64,000 nucleotides of DNA from Alphaproteobacteria bacterium (GTDB taxonomy: Bacteria; Pseudomonadota; Alphaproteobacteria; Ferrovibrionales; Ferrovibrionaceae): positions 26,653 to 90,652 of the forward strand of contig JAHCJR010000003.1 of assembly GCA_026126165.1 (NCBI GenBank), written 5' to 3'. The translations under genes and the position numbers were made by a program. Under the pieces are notes generated by a model. That model saw only the letters and a program-made list of their open reading frames with translations. It ran no database searches and had not been told where the DNA came from. Of this stretch, positions 62,616 through 64,000 are shown piece after piece (positions within the stretch are counted from its first letter, which is position 1; every line of letters starts with the position of its first letter).

Positions 62616-63209
62616 CTACGTGTCTCCTTTTCCGATCCGGGCAAATTCGGCCATGAGGCGCTTGATCTCCTCGTTCGTCTCCCGCGCGAAGTCAGGTCCG
62701 TCCCAGGCGCGGTGATGGCCGCTGGCAAAAGCCAGTGCGTTGCGATGATAGAGCCAGGCATTGAGGCGGTTGCGCACATAGTTGTTTTCGCTGCGTACCA
62801 CCTTGCCGGGCGTTCCCATGACGATGGAATTGGGCGGGATCACACTGCCCTCCTTGAGGAAGGCATGGCCGGCGACGATGGAATTCTCGCCGACGACGCA
62901 GCCATCCATGATGGTCGTGCCGATCCCGATCAGGCAGTTGTCGCCGATGGTGCAGCCATGCACGGTGCAATGGTGGGTGATCGAGCAGTGGCTGCCGATG
63001 ATGGTCGGGGTCGAGCCGCCGACATGCATCATCACGAAATCCTGGATGTTGGTATAGGGGCCGACCACGATCTCATGGGCTTCCGCCCGTGCCACCACGT
63101 TGCACCAGATCGAGGCGCCCTCGCCGATCGATACCTTGCCATAGATCAGCGCCGACGGATGCACGAAGGCGGGCTTGTCGAGCACGACGTCGGGACCAAA
63201 GCGCGACAC
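62616..63209 (-). CDS. Gamma-class carbonic anhydrase-family hexapeptide protein
   Basis: 197 residues from GTG 63209 (CCGGAGAAATACC upstream). It is a left-handed beta-helix of hexapeptide repeats; the three zinc histidines are seen in TNIQDFVMMHVGG and in SHCSITHHCTVHGC. The order and spacing match gamma-carbonic anhydrases and PaaY-like thioesterases, and a C-terminal helix (LNAWLYHRNALAFASG) closes the trimer. Placed first in the transcript with dgcN and dgcA; a direct link to D-glutamate use is not evident. Confidence 0.88.
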   Translation of the reverse strand: MSRFGPDVVLDKPAFVHPSALIYGKVSIGEGASIWCNVVARAEAHEIVVGPYTNIQDFVMMHVGGSTPTIIGSHCSITHHCTVHGCTIGDNCLIGIGTTIMDGCVVGENSIVAGHAFLKEGSVIPPNSIVMGTPGKVVRSENNYVRNRLNAWLYHRNALAFASGHHRAWDGPDFARETNEEIKRLMAEFARIGKGDT

Positions 63210-63292
63210 GGTATTTCTCCGGAAGGGGTGCGGGGCGGGTGCGGGCCCGAGTTTAGGCGGGGCGAAGCGCCAGCGGCAAGCCTGCCCTGGCA

Positions 63293-64000
63293 CTATTCCG
63301 CCGCGTCGAAGAGATCGTCCACCGCCTGCCGCTCGCTCGCCGCAGCGCGTTCGGGGTGTTTCAGGAGTTCGCGCGCGCGCGCCTGATAATAGGCGCCCCG
63401 CAGGCCGGCATACCAGTCGATCGAACTCTTCCGCAGCTCATCGAGCGGGTCCAGCAGTTCCTCGCGCGTCGAGACCGCCGTCAGCCCGATGCGCGACAGG
63501 GTGAACTCGGTCGGCAGGAAATAGCCCCAGGGATCGATCAGGGAATCGACGGCGAGGCCGACGCCGTCCCGCAGATTCGACGGGCCGATCAGCGGCAGCA
63601 CGAGATAGAAACCCGCCGTGGCGCCGTGGGAGTAGAGGGTCTGGCCGAAATCGGCGCGATGGCCCCTGATGCCGAACAGCTTCTCGGCCGGGTCCCAGAG
63701 CCCGCCCACGCCGAGCGTGCTGTTGATCACGAAGCGATCGAAGGTCCGCGCCGCGTCGCGGAACGTGAACTGCATGACGTCGTTGGCGAAGGTGACCGGC
63801 GAGCGCAGGTTGGAGAGGACGTTGCGGATGCTCTCCTTGACGAAGTCCGGGGCATAGGAGAGCACCGTGGCCGCCGGCTTGAGCAGGGCGAAATCGATGA
63901 TGTCGTTGAAAGCGAGGATGCCGCGATTGAGCGGCTCCAGCGGATCGTGAATCTGGTCCTTCGCGGGCGCGGCAAGGCCGGCCGGGCCGGAGCGCGGCAC
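63293..64000 (-). CDS. mlaA: MlaA/VacJ-family outer-membrane lipoprotein (5' end outside window)
   Basis: 235 codons to the window edge, where the frame is still open, so the signal peptide and lipobox are not seen. The family core is clear: IHDPLEPLNRGILAFNDIID, then TFRDAARTFDRFVINSTLGV, then DFGQTLYSHGATAGFYLVLP with LIGPSNLRDGVG and DPWGYFLP. MlaA removes phospholipids from the outer leaflet and passes them to MlaC. The rest of the Mla system is not in the window. The start of the visible part is not the true start. Confidence 0.92.
   Translation of the reverse strand: MPRSGPAGLAAPAKDQIHDPLEPLNRGILAFNDIIDFALLKPAATVLSYAPDFVKESIRNVLSNLRSPVTFANDVMQFTFRDAARTFDRFVINSTLGVGGLWDPAEKLFGIRGHRADFGQTLYSHGATAGFYLVLPLIGPSNLRDGVGLAVDSLIDPWGYFLPTEFTLSRIGLTAVSTREELLDPLDELRKSSIDWYAGLRGAYYQARARELLKHPERAAASERQAVDDLFDAAE

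Overview
The window is 64 kb of GC-rich DNA, roughly two thirds G+C by eye. It is densely packed with short operons on both strands and reads as one chromosomal segment of an alphaproteobacterium, most likely of the Rhodospirillales type. Supporting markers are guaB, an RsmB-type methyltransferase gene and guaA close together, a TPR protein followed by bamB and der, an AsmA protein, HerA-like DUF853, MlaA, and class III cyclases carrying sensor or AAA modules. The order-level placement is inference from gene content and base composition.

Layout. 1-6.4 kb (minus): a two-sensor membrane protein leading into an MFS-like segment (cut by the window edge), an ATP-grasp ligase, a GAF-GAF-PAS adenylate/guanylate cyclase and a CinA homologue. 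6.5-11.5 kb: a large AsmA protein with an internal duplication, a CGNR zinc-finger regulator divergent from a glyoxalase-fold protein with two matched operators between them, and OsmC. 11.6-21.8 kb (plus): a catabolic block with histidine ammonia-lyase, cysteine hydrolase, amidohydrolase, a complete branched-chain-amino-acid-type ABC importer (SBP, LivH, LivM, LivG, LivF) with an IclR regulator, a tautomerase and an SMP-30 lactonase. 21.9-28.9 kb: a small HExxH protein, an unknown, a class II aldolase/adducin protein, HerA-like DUF853 and a SAM-cyclase-AAA-TPR regulator.

29.0-36.5 kb has lower GC and looks acquired. It holds a polar-amino-acid-type ABC importer, an SDR epimerase, a dihydropyrimidinase/hydantoinase, a nucleoside-type deaminase and an amidohydrolase, and ends in the broken 3' end of a large serine recombinase that runs into a tRNA-Gln(CUG) gene. 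36.7-47.5 kb is housekeeping: Ppx/GppA, a frameshifted rlmE, HxlR divergent from a carboxymuconolactone-decarboxylase-family protein, MAPEG, a transglutaminase-like protein, guaB, RsmB, small proteins and guaA.

Immediately after guaA, 47.5-50.7 kb drops to about half G+C and carries a two-gene unit: an SF1 helicase with a nuclease-like N-terminus, overlapped by a DUF2290 protein. This is the best candidate for an accessory, probably anti-phage, system. 51-64 kb returns to core genes: a lytic transglycosylase, Nudix, YfgM-like TPR protein, BamB, Der, an ECF sigma/membrane anti-sigma/periplasmic sensor triad, an EamA transporter behind a MarR-GNAT fusion, a D-glutamate-type catabolic pair (dgcA/dgcN) with a gamma-carbonic anhydrase, and MlaA (cut by the window edge). 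No CRISPR array, rRNA gene or intact insertion sequence was seen.
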